A stretch of DNA of 64,000 nt, from positions 248,001 to 312,000 of the forward strand of contig NZ_JAJFES010000004.1 in NCBI RefSeq assembly GCF_020708045.1, written 5' to 3'. Positions 56,190-64,000 of this stretch are shown in pieces. This stretch comes from Massilia sp. IC2-278. Its GTDB lineage: Bacteria > Pseudomonadota > Gammaproteobacteria > Burkholderiales > Burkholderiaceae_D. A model generated the notes under the pieces. It made no database searches. It saw only the letters and a program-made list of their open reading frames with translations, and was not told where the DNA came from. A program made the position numbers and the translations under genes. Numbering within the stretch: the stretch's first letter is position 1; each line of letters begins with the position of its first letter.

Positions 56190-56878
56190 GGCGCCACCAA
56201 CTGCGCAGCGGGTTCCGGACGCCACACGTGGAAGGCTAGGATCGCCACCGGCAGCACCAGCATCACGAAGCCCAGCGCCAGGTAGGCAAACGCCGCAGCC
56301 GCACAGCCCAGGGCGAATGCCAGCACCGGCCAGAAAAACTTGGCACAGCGCGCGGCGGTGGCGGCATCGGCCGCGCCGCGCAGGCGGTCGACCGTGTCGA
56401 TGACGAGCTGGGTCACGTTCCCGGTCATCATCGAGGTTGGGGCCAGGTGGCTCAGCAGCAGCTTGCTGGCCGCGCTGTGCGCACCCATGCTAGCGGTGCC
56501 GAGCAGCCCGGCCGCCATCGCCAGCGCGCCGACATGCTTGCCAACTGGCTCGGCCAGCATGCCGCAGACCATGAAGCCGAGCAGCAGCACCAGCTGCAGC
56601 AGATACACCGGCCGTGTGGCGGCGGTGCCGCGCCGTTCGCAACTTGCCACCAGCAGCCGGCAGGCCGCCACGCCGAGAATGAACGCCGGGAAGGCGAGCA
56701 GTTTCAGCAGCGACGGCGTTTGCGTGGGGTCGGCCAGCGACACCGCGATCAGGACGAAGTTGCCGGTCACGTGGGCCGTGAACAGCCCGAACAGGGCGAT
56801 GAAGCCGAAGGTGTCGACGTAGCCGGCCAGGAAGCCCATGCTGGCGCCTTGCAGGCGCTGGAATTGTGGGGTCGTCAT
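56186..56878 (-). CDS. DUF1275 (YoaK-like) membrane protein
   Basis: A 230-residue polytopic protein with six predicted helices. The N-terminus FLAGYVDTFGFIALFGLFTAHVTGNFVLIAVSLADP is the DUF1275 signature (GxxDxxxF...fxahxTGN), with a second MTGNVTQLVID motif later. Function unknown; a transporter role has been suggested for the family. It begins 2 bp after the amidohydrolase stop. Confidence 0.9.
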
Positions 56879-56880
56879 GA

Positions 56881-58761
56881 TCAGAACGCGAAGCAGCTGC
56901 AACCGAAGGCGCCCCAGAAGCCGCCGAAGTCCGACACCGGCACGTTGGCTTTGCGCGCCCGGTCGTGCGAGTGGGCGTGCACGCCGCAAGGACCGCTGCA
57001 CTGGTGCGGCATGGCGATCTTCGCCTGTGGCTGCGGCTCGGCGCGGCGCCAGTGCCCCGGCACCTTCTGCACCGGCGACCATTCCGGCAGCACCGGGATC
57101 GGCGCCGGCCCGTGGCCCGAGAACTCGGCCGCGCCATACACCACCTTGCCGCCGACGACCGTCAGCACCGACTCGATGGCCTTGATGTCGTCTTCCGGCA
57201 CGGTGAAGAAGTCGTTCGACAGCACGGCGAGGTCGGCCAGCATGCCTTCCTGGATGCGTCCCTTGCGGCCCTGTTCGTTGGAGAACCAGGCGCTGCCCGC
57301 GGTCCAGAGTTCGAGGGCCGTCTCGCGCGGCAGGTGGCCATTGTCTCCGTACAGGGCCAGGCCGCCGACGGTGCGCCCGGTGACCAGCCAGTACAGTGCC
57401 GTCCACGGGTTGTAGCTGGCCACGCGGGTGGCGTCGGTACCGGCGCCGACCGGCACGCCGCTCGCCAGCATCTGCTTGATCGGCGGCGTGGCGCGCGCGG
57501 CGTCCTTGCCGTAGCGGTCGACGAAGTATTCGCCCTGGAAGGCCATGCGGTGCTGGATGGCGATGCCGCCGCCCAGTGCGCGTACGCGCTCGATACTGCG
57601 TTCGCTGATGGTCTCGCAATGGTCGAACATCCAGTGCAGGCCGTCGAAGGGAATCTCGCGGTTCACCTTCTCGAACACGTCGAGCATGCGCGTGATCGAT
57701 TCTTCATACGTCGCATGCAGGCGGAAGGGCCAGCGGCTGCTTACGAGGTGGCGCACCACCTTTTCCAGTTCGTCTTCCATGCCGGCCGCCAGTTCCGGAC
57801 GCGGCTCCAGGAAATCCTCGAAGTCGGCCGCCGAAAACACCAGCATCTCACCGGCGCCGTTGTGGCGGTAGTAGTCGCTGCCCTGCCCCGGCGTCACCAT
57901 GTCGGTCCAGCGCTGGAAGTCTTCCAGCTCGCCGCCCTTGTTCTGGGTGAACAGGTTGTAGGCGATGCGGATGGTCAGCTGTTCTTCGCGGTCCAGCTGC
58001 TCCACCACCGCGTAATCGTTGGGGAAGTTCTGGAAGCCGCCGCCGGCGTCGATGGCGCTGGTGATGCCGAGGCGGTTCAGTTCGCGCATGAACTGGCGCG
58101 TGGAATTCACCTGCAAGTCGAACGGCAGCGTCGGTCCCTTGGCCAGGGTGGCGTACAGGATCATCGCGTTCGGGCGGGCGATCAGCATGCCAGTGGGGTT
58201 GCCGGCGGCGTCGCGCTGGATCTCGCCGCCCGGCGGATTCGGCGTGTCCTTCGTGTAGCCGACGGCGCGCAGGGCGGCGCGGTTCAGCAGCGCGCGGTCG
58301 TACAGGTGCAGGATGAACACCGGCGTATCGGGCGCGGCGGCGTTGATCTCTTCCAGGGTCGGCAGGCGGCGCTCGGCAAACTGGAATTCGCTCCAGCCGC
58401 CGACCACGCGCACCCATTGCGGATGCGGAGTGCGGTCGGCCTGGTCCTTCAGCATGCGCAGCGCGTCGGCCAGCGAAGGAACGCCTTCCCAGCGCAGTTC
58501 CAGGTTGTAGTTCAGTCCACCGCGGATCAGGTGCAGGTGCGAATCGTTCAGGCCCGGGACCACGGTGCGACCGTTCAGGTCGATGACCTGGCTGCCCGCT
58601 TCGCGATAACGCATCACGTGTTCGACGTCGCCGACGGCGAGGAAGCGGCCGTCCTGCATGGCGACCGCAGTGGCCTGCGGCTGTTCGCGGTCGAGGGTGG
58701 CGAAGCGGCCGTTGATGAGGATGAGGGGCGCCGCGGCGCTGCGGTTGGACTGTGCTTGCAT
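56881..58761 (-). CDS. YtcJ-like amidohydrolase
   Basis: Metal-dependent amidohydrolase of family 3. The 626 residues contain NGRFATLDREQP, VVPGLNDSHLHLIRGG (metal His pair), FRLHATYEESITRML, HWMFDHCETIS, VGAGTDATRVASYNPWTALYWLVTGR and the TVVGGKVVYG end. The ATG at 58761 has AGGAGC 5 nt upstream. After the catalytic domain an extra C-terminal tail is rich in Pro, His and Cys (HQCSGPCGVHAHSHDR...FGCSCFAF), which may bind metal. Substrate unknown. It lies downstream of the isochorismatase-like gene. Confidence 0.9.
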   Translation of the reverse strand: MQAQSNRSAAAPLILINGRFATLDREQPQATAVAMQDGRFLAVGDVEHVMRYREAGSQVIDLNGRTVVPGLNDSHLHLIRGGLNYNLELRWEGVPSLADALRMLKDQADRTPHPQWVRVVGGWSEFQFAERRLPTLEEINAAAPDTPVFILHLYDRALLNRAALRAVGYTKDTPNPPGGEIQRDAAGNPTGMLIARPNAMILYATLAKGPTLPFDLQVNSTRQFMRELNRLGITSAIDAGGGFQNFPNDYAVVEQLDREEQLTIRIAYNLFTQNKGGELEDFQRWTDMVTPGQGSDYYRHNGAGEMLVFSAADFEDFLEPRPELAAGMEDELEKVVRHLVSSRWPFRLHATYEESITRMLDVFEKVNREIPFDGLHWMFDHCETISERSIERVRALGGGIAIQHRMAFQGEYFVDRYGKDAARATPPIKQMLASGVPVGAGTDATRVASYNPWTALYWLVTGRTVGGLALYGDNGHLPRETALELWTAGSAWFSNEQGRKGRIQEGMLADLAVLSNDFFTVPEDDIKAIESVLTVVGGKVVYGAAEFSGHGPAPIPVLPEWSPVQKVPGHWRRAEPQPQAKIAMPHQCSGPCGVHAHSHDRARKANVPVSDFGGFWGAFGCSCFAF

Positions 58762-58851
58762 GTGCTGCTCCTGTCGCCGGGCGCTGGCCGGCACGATGGT
58801 GGGGATAAGGTCCGCCCTGGCGGCGGACCTGTGGTCGGCTTGCGGTAAGGC

Positions 58852-59541
58852 TTAGTGGGTGGCGGGCACCGGCGCCAGCACTTCGTTCTGGCCCTGGTTG
58901 CGGGCCGCGGCCTTGTGCACCATCGTGTAGGCATAGTCGACACCCATGCCGTAGGCGCCGGAGTGCTCGCGCACGATGTCCATCACGGCGTTGTAGGTGT
59001 CGCGGTGGGCCCAGTCGCGCTGCCATTCGAGCAGCACCTGCTGCCAGGTGACCGGTACCACGCCGGCCTGCACCATGCGCTGCATGGCGAAGTCGTGGGC
59101 TTCTTTGGTGGTGCCGCCGGATGCATCGGCCACCATGTAGATTTCGTAGTCGCCTTCGAGCATGGCGCACAGGGCGAAGGTGGTGTTGCACACTTCCGTC
59201 CAGAGGCCGGCCACGATGACCTTCTTGCGGCCGTTGGCCTTCAGCGCGTCGCGCACCTTCTGGTCGTCCCAGGAATTCATCGAGGTGCGCTCCAGGATCG
59301 GCTGGCCGGGGAATACGTCCAGGATTTCCGGGTAGGTCTTGCCGGAGAAGGAATCGGTTTCCACGGTGGTGATGGTAGTCGGGATGCCGAAGGCCTTGGC
59401 CGCCTTGGCCAGGCCGACCACGTTGTTCTTCAGGGTCTGGCGGTCGATCGACTGCACGCCGAAGGCCATCTGCGGCTGGTGGTCGATGATGATCAGCTGC
59501 GAGTTTTGCGGGGTCAGGACTTCGAGTTTGGCGTTGTTCAT
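58852..59541 (-). CDS. Isochorismatase-like cysteine hydrolase (YcaC type)
   Basis: A 229-residue hydrolase of the isochorismatase fold. The ATG at 59541 has AAGGAG 6 nt upstream. Catalytic features: Asp in QLIIIDHQPQMAFGV, Lys in GRKKVIVAGLWTEVC and nucleophile Cys in LWTEVCNTTFALCAMLEG. The C-terminal extension (HSGAYGMGVDYAYTMVHKAAA) is typical of the YcaC branch. The substrate is probably a small amide or ester; the pairing with an amidohydrolase suggests two steps of one degradation path. Confidence 0.9.
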   Translation of the reverse strand: MNNAKLEVLTPQNSQLIIIDHQPQMAFGVQSIDRQTLKNNVVGLAKAAKAFGIPTTITTVETDSFSGKTYPEILDVFPGQPILERTSMNSWDDQKVRDALKANGRKKVIVAGLWTEVCNTTFALCAMLEGDYEIYMVADASGGTTKEAHDFAMQRMVQAGVVPVTWQQVLLEWQRDWAHRDTYNAVMDIVREHSGAYGMGVDYAYTMVHKAAARNQGQNEVLAPVPATH

Positions 59542-59599
59542 GGTGTGCTCCTTTGGTATTGTGGTTTGCCGGGCCTGGCCGCGGCGGGTTGGAAATCGA

Positions 59600-59863
59600 T
59601 CAGCCTTGACGGGTGTCTTCGGCTTCGGTGTTGGCGTTGACTGGCACGCCGGTAATCTTGGTCTGGCATTCGCTGGCGAACCAGGCGCGGGTGAGCGGGA
59701 TGCCGTCGATAACACGCTTGGCCACCGGCACGATCTGCTCGCCGGCCAGCATGCCCAGCAAGCCGATCAGGGCAATGGCGGGCGGCGCCGGGGAGCGCAC
59801 GTTGATCACACCGTAGAGCACGCCAGCCAGGATGCCGGCGCCGAAAGAGATCAGGTAGACCAT
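59600..59863 (-). CDS. XapX-domain (DUF1427) membrane protein
   Basis: An 87-residue protein with two hydrophobic helices: LISFGAGILAGVLYGVINVRSPAPPAIALIGLLGMLAGEQ is the XapX domain, named after a gene in xanthosine operons. The ATG at 59863 has GAGGAGC 5 nt upstream. The last ~25 residues are polar (CQTKITGVPVNANTEAEDTRQG). First gene of the operon leading to DUF1275 and TMEM175. Its role is unknown; small two-helix proteins of this type are often proposed as transporter parts. Confidence 0.85.
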   Translation of the reverse strand: MVYLISFGAGILAGVLYGVINVRSPAPPAIALIGLLGMLAGEQIVPVAKRVIDGIPLTRAWFASECQTKITGVPVNANTEAEDTRQG

Positions 59864-60120
59864 GGTTCGCTCCTCGTTCTGCTGCGTTGATGATGCCGAT
59901 ACGTTCGGTTGTACCGTCGAATATGTCGGCTGCCCGTACTGCCTGCTTCTTTGCTGCATCGCCCTTTGTGTGCTGCGATGGAGTTCATTATGCGTGGCTA
60001 AAATGAAAACGAAAAACGGGAAAAATACAGTTGTAAAATCAAATTTTTCGATGATTGTTTTTGGGGTGGTGGCCGGGCACGGGCTGCTGCCGGTGAAAAG
60101 ACTTTGACCGTGTTGATGAG

Positions 60121-60831
60121 ATGAAGATTCCGATGACTTCCTGTCCGCTTGTCCTGCTGCCTGGGTTCATGCTGGACGAGACCCTGTGGGATGAGGTCGT
60201 TCCGCTGTTGCAGTGGGAGGCGCCGGTGCACCGTTTGCCGTTGGGGCCGGGCACGACGACGGACGAGATCGCGCGCAGCGTGGCTGCAGCGGCGCCGGAA
60301 CGCTTCGTACTGGTGGGCTTTTCGCTGGGCGGATATATCGCGCGCAAGGTGGCCGAACTGTTTCCGGAGCGGGTGGCGGCGCTGGTGCTGGTTGCCAGTT
60401 CGCTCGAGTCCGATACCCCGGAGCGGGCCAAGGCGAAACAGGATGCGATCAGGGCGCTGGACCCGTCCACCTTCCGCGGCTTGAGCACGGGGTCGATTGC
60501 GCAGTCGCTGCATCCGGACCGGCGCGGGGACTGGGAACTGGTGACGCGGATCAGGGAGATGGGACGGCGGCTCGGTTATGAGGCGATGGTGGTGCAGTCG
60601 GGATTGCGGCGGGATGGGATTGCGGCGGCGGAGTTAAGGTGTCCGACGCTGGTGATCGGGGCGGATCAGGATGCTTTGCGTAGTGCGCAGGAGATCAGGG
60701 AGTTGGCTGATGCAATCCCTGGTACCAGGCTTGAGGTGATTAAAGGGTCTGGCCACATGCTGCCGCTGGAGCAGCCGGAGGCGCTGGTGAGTACGGTTCG
60801 ACGCTGGCTTCTCGCACCAGAAAATCAATAG
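60121..60831 (+). CDS. Alpha/beta hydrolase
   Basis: A 236-residue serine hydrolase. Core motifs are LVLLPGFMLDETLWDEV (oxyanion region), FVLVGFSLGGYIARKVAE (nucleophile elbow GFSLGG), a third-strand LVIGADQDAL and the catalytic His in VIKGSGHMLPLEQPEAL. An ATG four codons in (60133) is an alternative start. It is monocistronic and convergent with the next gene. Substrate unknown. Confidence 0.9.
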   Translation: MKIPMTSCPLVLLPGFMLDETLWDEVVPLLQWEAPVHRLPLGPGTTTDEIARSVAAAAPERFVLVGFSLGGYIARKVAELFPERVAALVLVASSLESDTPERAKAKQDAIRALDPSTFRGLSTGSIAQSLHPDRRGDWELVTRIREMGRRLGYEAMVVQSGLRRDGIAAAELRCPTLVIGADQDALRSAQEIRELADAIPGTRLEVIKGSGHMLPLEQPEALVSTVRRWLLAPENQ

Positions 60832-60858
60832 TGCTGTGGCCGAAGCAGCCAACGGCTT

Positions 60859-61743
60859 TCACAAGATAGCGTGTGCCCTGAGTCCGCGCAGCACTTCGTC
60901 GAACTGCGGTTTCCATTGCATATGTCCTCCGACAAATCTGGTGCAATCAAGCTCGACAATTCTCTTGTGCTTGTAATTGATCCCGGAAAGTCCGATAGGA
61001 TTGCTGAGCATGGCATTGGCGCCACGATATGCCCATTGCAAGACATCATCGCGTGAAGAGTAGCAGTTGTAGATTTTTCCTTTTACAGCAGTGGCTGCAG
61101 TCGCCCAGCACTTGTCGTCTTTCGCGCCGCCTCCGACCGCACCGCCGAGCAGGTACGCGCTATCAATCGTGCATTGGGCATCCGTTCCCAGTTTCTTAAG
61201 CGCAAAATGGATGACTCGCGCACCGAGCGAATGTCCAGCAAGTGTGAATCGCCAGCCAGGTGTATGGGTGATGGCGTCAGCGAGCGCCCGTCCAGTGCTG
61301 TGAGCAGACAGCATGGCACGGTGCCATGCCAGCATGAAGTCAGCAACAGGCGTGGTCGGCCAAGTTGCAATCAGATCAGCAATCCCCTTTATGGAGGCAA
61401 GCTCGCCAAGCACGGCGGCGGGACTTTTCGCAGCGTTCCAGTCAAGGTGATAGATCGTCGAGTGACGATAACGCTCTTCGATGACGTGTTCCCAATCGCG
61501 CGTCTCCTTATCCCCCTGTGACAGGAAGCCATTAACGACGATGAGCCCATGTCGATTGCCGGATCGAATTTTCCTGAACCTGCAGAGGTCATTCGAATGA
61601 GAGTCAACACCCGATACTCCTTTTCCAAGTGCATTAACAACAGTCCCGGCAAACGAGGCGTCGGCCAAGCGCCCCCATAACGAAGTGGGACCTGGATACT
61701 CTTCAATATCGGAGAATGACTTTTCACTAGCAAACTTGAACAT
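60859..61743 (-). CDS. DUF726-like alpha/beta hydrolase
   Basis: A 294-residue protein resembling the DUF726 (TMCO4-like) hydrolases: GLIVVNGFLSQGDKETRDWEHVI, a helical middle, then the nucleophile elbow in FTLAGHSLGARVIHFALKKL (GHSLG) and DSAYLLGGAVGGG, NCYSSRDDVLQWAYRGA and GHMQWKPQFDEVL supplying the Asp and His. No signal peptide. The base composition is clearly lower in GC than its neighbours, suggesting recent transfer. Function unknown; in mobile regions such lipase-like proteins can be toxins or effectors, but no immunity or secretion gene was recognised beside it. Confidence 0.78.
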   Translation of the reverse strand: MFKFASEKSFSDIEEYPGPTSLWGRLADASFAGTVVNALGKGVSGVDSHSNDLCRFRKIRSGNRHGLIVVNGFLSQGDKETRDWEHVIEERYRHSTIYHLDWNAAKSPAAVLGELASIKGIADLIATWPTTPVADFMLAWHRAMLSAHSTGRALADAITHTPGWRFTLAGHSLGARVIHFALKKLGTDAQCTIDSAYLLGGAVGGGAKDDKCWATAATAVKGKIYNCYSSRDDVLQWAYRGANAMLSNPIGLSGINYKHKRIVELDCTRFVGGHMQWKPQFDEVLRGLRAHAIL

Positions 61744-62002
61744 AACTATCCATATTTCTTTTGAGAAATATTATAGCCGATGTTTCGTATCACAACGCGG
61801 GCAAGCAGCGAATGTGGCTCTGCTAGGGTCTTCACAGGATGGTCACTGGCTGTACGGTCTGGAGAACTTATACTGATCCATGTCCTTGATTTTTGCCGGG
61901 CATGCAATGGACCCGATAACCCTTTCAAATTATCATGTACGGATCGACCCGAGGATGAAAGTATTTCAGCCGCCGTGAGACGGAACGCTACATCCCTGAT
62001 TC

Positions 62003-62575
62003 TTGTTACGCCAACGTGTACAGCAAAGGCTGAAATTGTTCTCTCTTTTTCCAAGAAAATCACGATCACAACTGGGTCGGCTTTATCGTCCAGAAATTGT
62101 CGAACGTATTCATCGAATAGACTGGTTCGCACGATGCGGCCAGCCATTTGAAGCGGATTTCCCGTTCGAGCAGCGCTTTATGACCTGGACTGAAGCCGAA
62201 GCAAGCAGCACTTCGCAAGTCTGGGAAGATGCAACCCTGGAATTCAGCAACAGCCTCACCGGGCACCTTCACGCCAATGCGTATGCCGACTATCAGCAAT
62301 GGAACAGCATTGTGGACAAGGCAAAACACGAGGTCATTCTTCCGCTGGAGCACGACGTGTGGAGACCGATGGTGCGCAGGCGCGGATGGGACGAGAAGAT
62401 CGTCGCCACGCTTCAATGGGACATACTCGGTGCGCTAATGGAAAACGCCTTTTGTGACATCCAGGGCTGCCCAGACTTCTTCCAACGGCTCCTGACAACA
62501 TATGAAGCCGGGCATTTCCCATGCGGGTGGGAAGGTACGATCGAACCTTTGGCGGGACGAATCATCGTTTATTAA
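62003..62575 (+). CDS. Hypothetical cytosolic protein (start uncertain)
   Basis: The last ~145 residues look like a real conserved protein: RIDWFARCGQPFEADFPFEQRF, WEDATLEFSNSLTGHLHANAYADYQQWNSIVDKAK, LQWDILGALMENAFC and YEAGHFPCGW. I recognise this pattern from uncharacterised proteins but no function. The only in-frame starts are TTG codons (62003, 62036) without a ribosome binding site, and the N-terminal part is basic and unlike the rest. The 5' end may therefore have been lost or frameshifted, consistent with an eroded, AT-richer acquired segment. Confidence 0.55.
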   Translation: MLRQRVQQRLKLFSLFPRKSRSQLGRLYRPEIVERIHRIDWFARCGQPFEADFPFEQRFMTWTEAEASSTSQVWEDATLEFSNSLTGHLHANAYADYQQWNSIVDKAKHEVILPLEHDVWRPMVRRRGWDEKIVATLQWDILGALMENAFCDIQGCPDFFQRLLTTYEAGHFPCGWEGTIEPLAGRIIVY

Positions 62576-62784
62576 GCCGGCGGACAGACTCATGCTACAT
62601 TCAGTTCAAGGACCGGCTACTCAACGACCGTTCTGCTCGATGCTGGGCATCGGCATCGTAAATAGCTGTCGCCAGCGCCATTACGGACCAATTCACGAGC
62701 ATTCTGTTTTCCGCAAAAACAAAACCATATACGCCTGGCGGCACCGACTCGATTACTTACCGCTCTAAACACTCAGCCGAAAAC

Positions 62785-63141
62785 ATGTATACATGGATGG
62801 GAAAAGCGATTCTGATCACAGCAATGCTTGGGTTGCTGATCGCGGACCTCATCGCGTTTTCTCACCTCTGTCACGCGACACCGCCTCCAAACCGCCCCGG
62901 CATCATCATAGGGTCGCTATTCCAGCTTTGCGCCCTTGGTGCAATCGCAGTCGCGCTGCAGTATTTCAGGTTCGCTTATGAACCGTTCAGACCGGCTGCG
63001 GTTTCGATACGGATAAGAGTGGTTGTAGCAGCTATCGTTTTTTGCGCGGTTTCAACCGGCTTGTTCCGATCATCGTTGTTGTTCTCAGATACCTTGTGGC
63101 AACGTGGTGCAGTTTCCGATGGATATGCATGCTTTAGCTAA
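62785..63141 (+). CDS. Small hypothetical membrane protein (118 aa)
   Basis: No family recognised. The ATG at 62785 opens three hydrophobic helices (about 8-27, 40-60, 78-100) separated by short polar loops (HATPPPNRPG; EPFRPAAVSIRIR). The segment is AT-richer than the core genome and the codon use is less biased, so the gene is probably acquired or weakly expressed. No ribosome binding site is obvious. Nothing else was recognised in 62576-62784 or in 63142-63423. Confidence 0.5.
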   Translation: MYTWMGKAILITAMLGLLIADLIAFSHLCHATPPPNRPGIIIGSLFQLCALGAIAVALQYFRFAYEPFRPAAVSIRIRVVVAAIVFCAVSTGLFRSSLLFSDTLWQRGAVSDGYACFS

Positions 63142-63423
63142 TGCCCCTCATCTTCCGATTGAATGCGGGTCTGCGGCGCCTGTAGAGGAAGCAGAATGTC
63201 AGATCTCACGACCGCTCCAAGTTTGTAAATATGTAAAGGCACTAACTGGCCCAACACGCAGCAAAAGTTGTCTTGATTGCACAAGTGCCGTTAACACAAA
63301 AACGCTCATCAATATGCAACATCCACCGCCTATTTGACGAAATTGCGTGACAGTTGCCTTAGCGCAATTTATGATCGTAGGCCTTCACCACACTTCGGCC
63401 GCACGCGTGTGTGCGCCTCTCCA

Positions 63424-64000
63424 ATGAACAACATCACCAATATCGCCGGCTGGCGAGAGCGCATCTTTGCCTCCTTGCTGACAGTTGTACTGGTTGTAGG
63501 CGCCATTTCCACCGCTGTCGTCATTCCCTTCCTGATCCAGAACGGCATGTCGCTGGTCGCGCTTGCCGATGGCTTGGCACTGGCCTGGATGTTCGCGATC
63601 TGGCGTTTCAAGCGGCTCTCGTATGCCACCCGGGTCCTGAACTTCCTGGCGGTGGTGTACGTGCTGGCCATCGTCCTGATGCTGTCCGTCGGCTCCGCGA
63701 GCCTGAGCTACCTGCTCGGCCCGCCCCTGATCGCCGCCATCCTGCTCAACCTCCGCTCCGCCATGATCGCCACCGCCCTTGGCGTCGCCGCCCTGGTCGT
63801 GGCCGGCGCGACCAGCCATATCGAATTGAGCGTGCCGGGCATGAGCGATGCGCCGTTGAAGTCGTCGATCGTCGCTGCCATCAATTTCAGCACGGTGGGC
63901 GTCATGCTGTCGCTGACCTGCAGTACCCTCCTGCAGGGTCTGTCGCGCTCGCTCAAGGAACTCGAACTCACGTCGGCAGCCGTTTCGCACCTGAACGACA
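63424..64000 (+). CDS. Membrane sensor protein, N-terminal part (3' end beyond the window)
   Basis: An open frame from the ATG at 63424 to the window end (192 residues seen). It begins MNNITNIAGWRERIFASLLT and then has about six hydrophobic helices up to residue 170, followed by a polar helix (LQGLSRSLKELELTSAAVSHLND) that looks like the linker to a cytoplasmic output domain. Six-helix N-terminal sensors of this style precede histidine kinase, GGDEF or EAL domains in Massilia-type genomes. Which output this one has is not visible. Confidence 0.7.
   Translation, partial: MNNITNIAGWRERIFASLLTVVLVVGAISTAVVIPFLIQNGMSLVALADGLALAWMFAIWRFKRLSYATRVLNFLAVVYVLAIVLMLSVGSASLSYLLGPPLIAAILLNLRSAMIATALGVAALVVAGATSHIELSVPGMSDAPLKSSIVAAINFSTVGVMLSLTCSTLLQGLSRSLKELELTSAAVSHLND

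Noticed and set aside
61746-62147. 133-codon minus-strand frame ending 2 bp before the DUF726-like gene
   Set aside because: The spacing looks operon-like, but there is no ribosome binding site, no recognisable motif, and it overlaps the better-supported plus-strand frame at 62003-62575. It is left open rather than annotated.
62502-62768. 88-codon plus-strand frame overlapping the end of the 62003-62575 gene
   Set aside because: It has no ribosome binding site, its composition is unlike a folded protein, and the first part is out of frame within the previous gene.

Overview
The window looks like a chromosomal segment of a high-GC betaproteobacterium of the Oxalobacteraceae, closest in feel to Massilia and relatives (Duganella, Janthinobacterium). 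Support comes from the gene set and its order: a PilS/PilR pair next to a YpjD-type cytochrome assembly gene, an alanine/lysine-rich SWIB protein after ffh, DUF1841, RppH with a long basic tail, a Burkholderiales-type ParC, and the XapX/isochorismatase/amidohydrolase cluster. This is inference from protein families; no 16S gene or marker search was available. Two stretches are visibly AT-richer and look acquired: the toxin-antitoxin end (1 to about 1370) and the right-hand part (about 60860 to 63420). Layout. 1-1185: mqsR toxin and mqsA antitoxin (cut by the window start) with promoter and operator. 1374-5840: class Ia ribonucleotide reductase nrdA-nrdB with two NrdR boxes. 6122-10599: cytochrome assembly protein, PP0621-type protein, PilS, PilR and a 54-residue membrane peptide, one tight operon. 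10950-13708: a nitrate/sulfonate/taurine-type ABC importer. 13853-15939: ffh and the SWIB protein. 16252-19118: two tandem PhoA-like phosphatases. 19449-22741: lytic transglycosylase, proS, rppH. 22753-25958: duplicated exported aspartic proteases, each with two DTG lobes and each apparently leaderless. 26037-29232: DUF1841, a SulP transporter with a terminator-like leader, and two small cytochromes c. 29332-31957: MoxR, GNAT, VWA module. 32194-38139: CPBP protease, cation/proton antiporter, YbdK ligase, a Fur-box-controlled orphan gene, a class I glutamine amidotransferase-like hydrolase and a degenerate receiver protein next to a LexA box. 38407-46320: parE, an HscC-type Hsp70, a J-like membrane protein and parC in one operon. 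46551-51935: exported methyltransferase, exported Ala/Lys-rich protein, M64 peptidase, a cyanophycinase-like gene cut by an amber codon, GNAT and SnoaL-like proteins. 52066-55601: argH, Amj-type flippase, KTSC-like protein, HAD phosphatase. 55602-59863: a five-gene operon (XapX, isochorismatase-like, amidohydrolase, DUF1275, TMEM175). 60121-64000: alpha/beta hydrolase, DUF726-like hydrolase, two hypotheticals and the start of a membrane sensor. A theme across the window is a family of intergenic palindromic elements, mostly about 200 bp: eight copies (seven long, one miniature). Each starts with GTAG/GTAC/GTAT plus a GTGGGC..GCCCAC hairpin and ends with the inverse of that arm. They resemble REPINs, often sit next to gene 3' ends, and fill most of the long non-coding gaps. 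No RAYT transposase lies in the window. No rRNA, tRNA, insertion sequence or CRISPR array was recognised.
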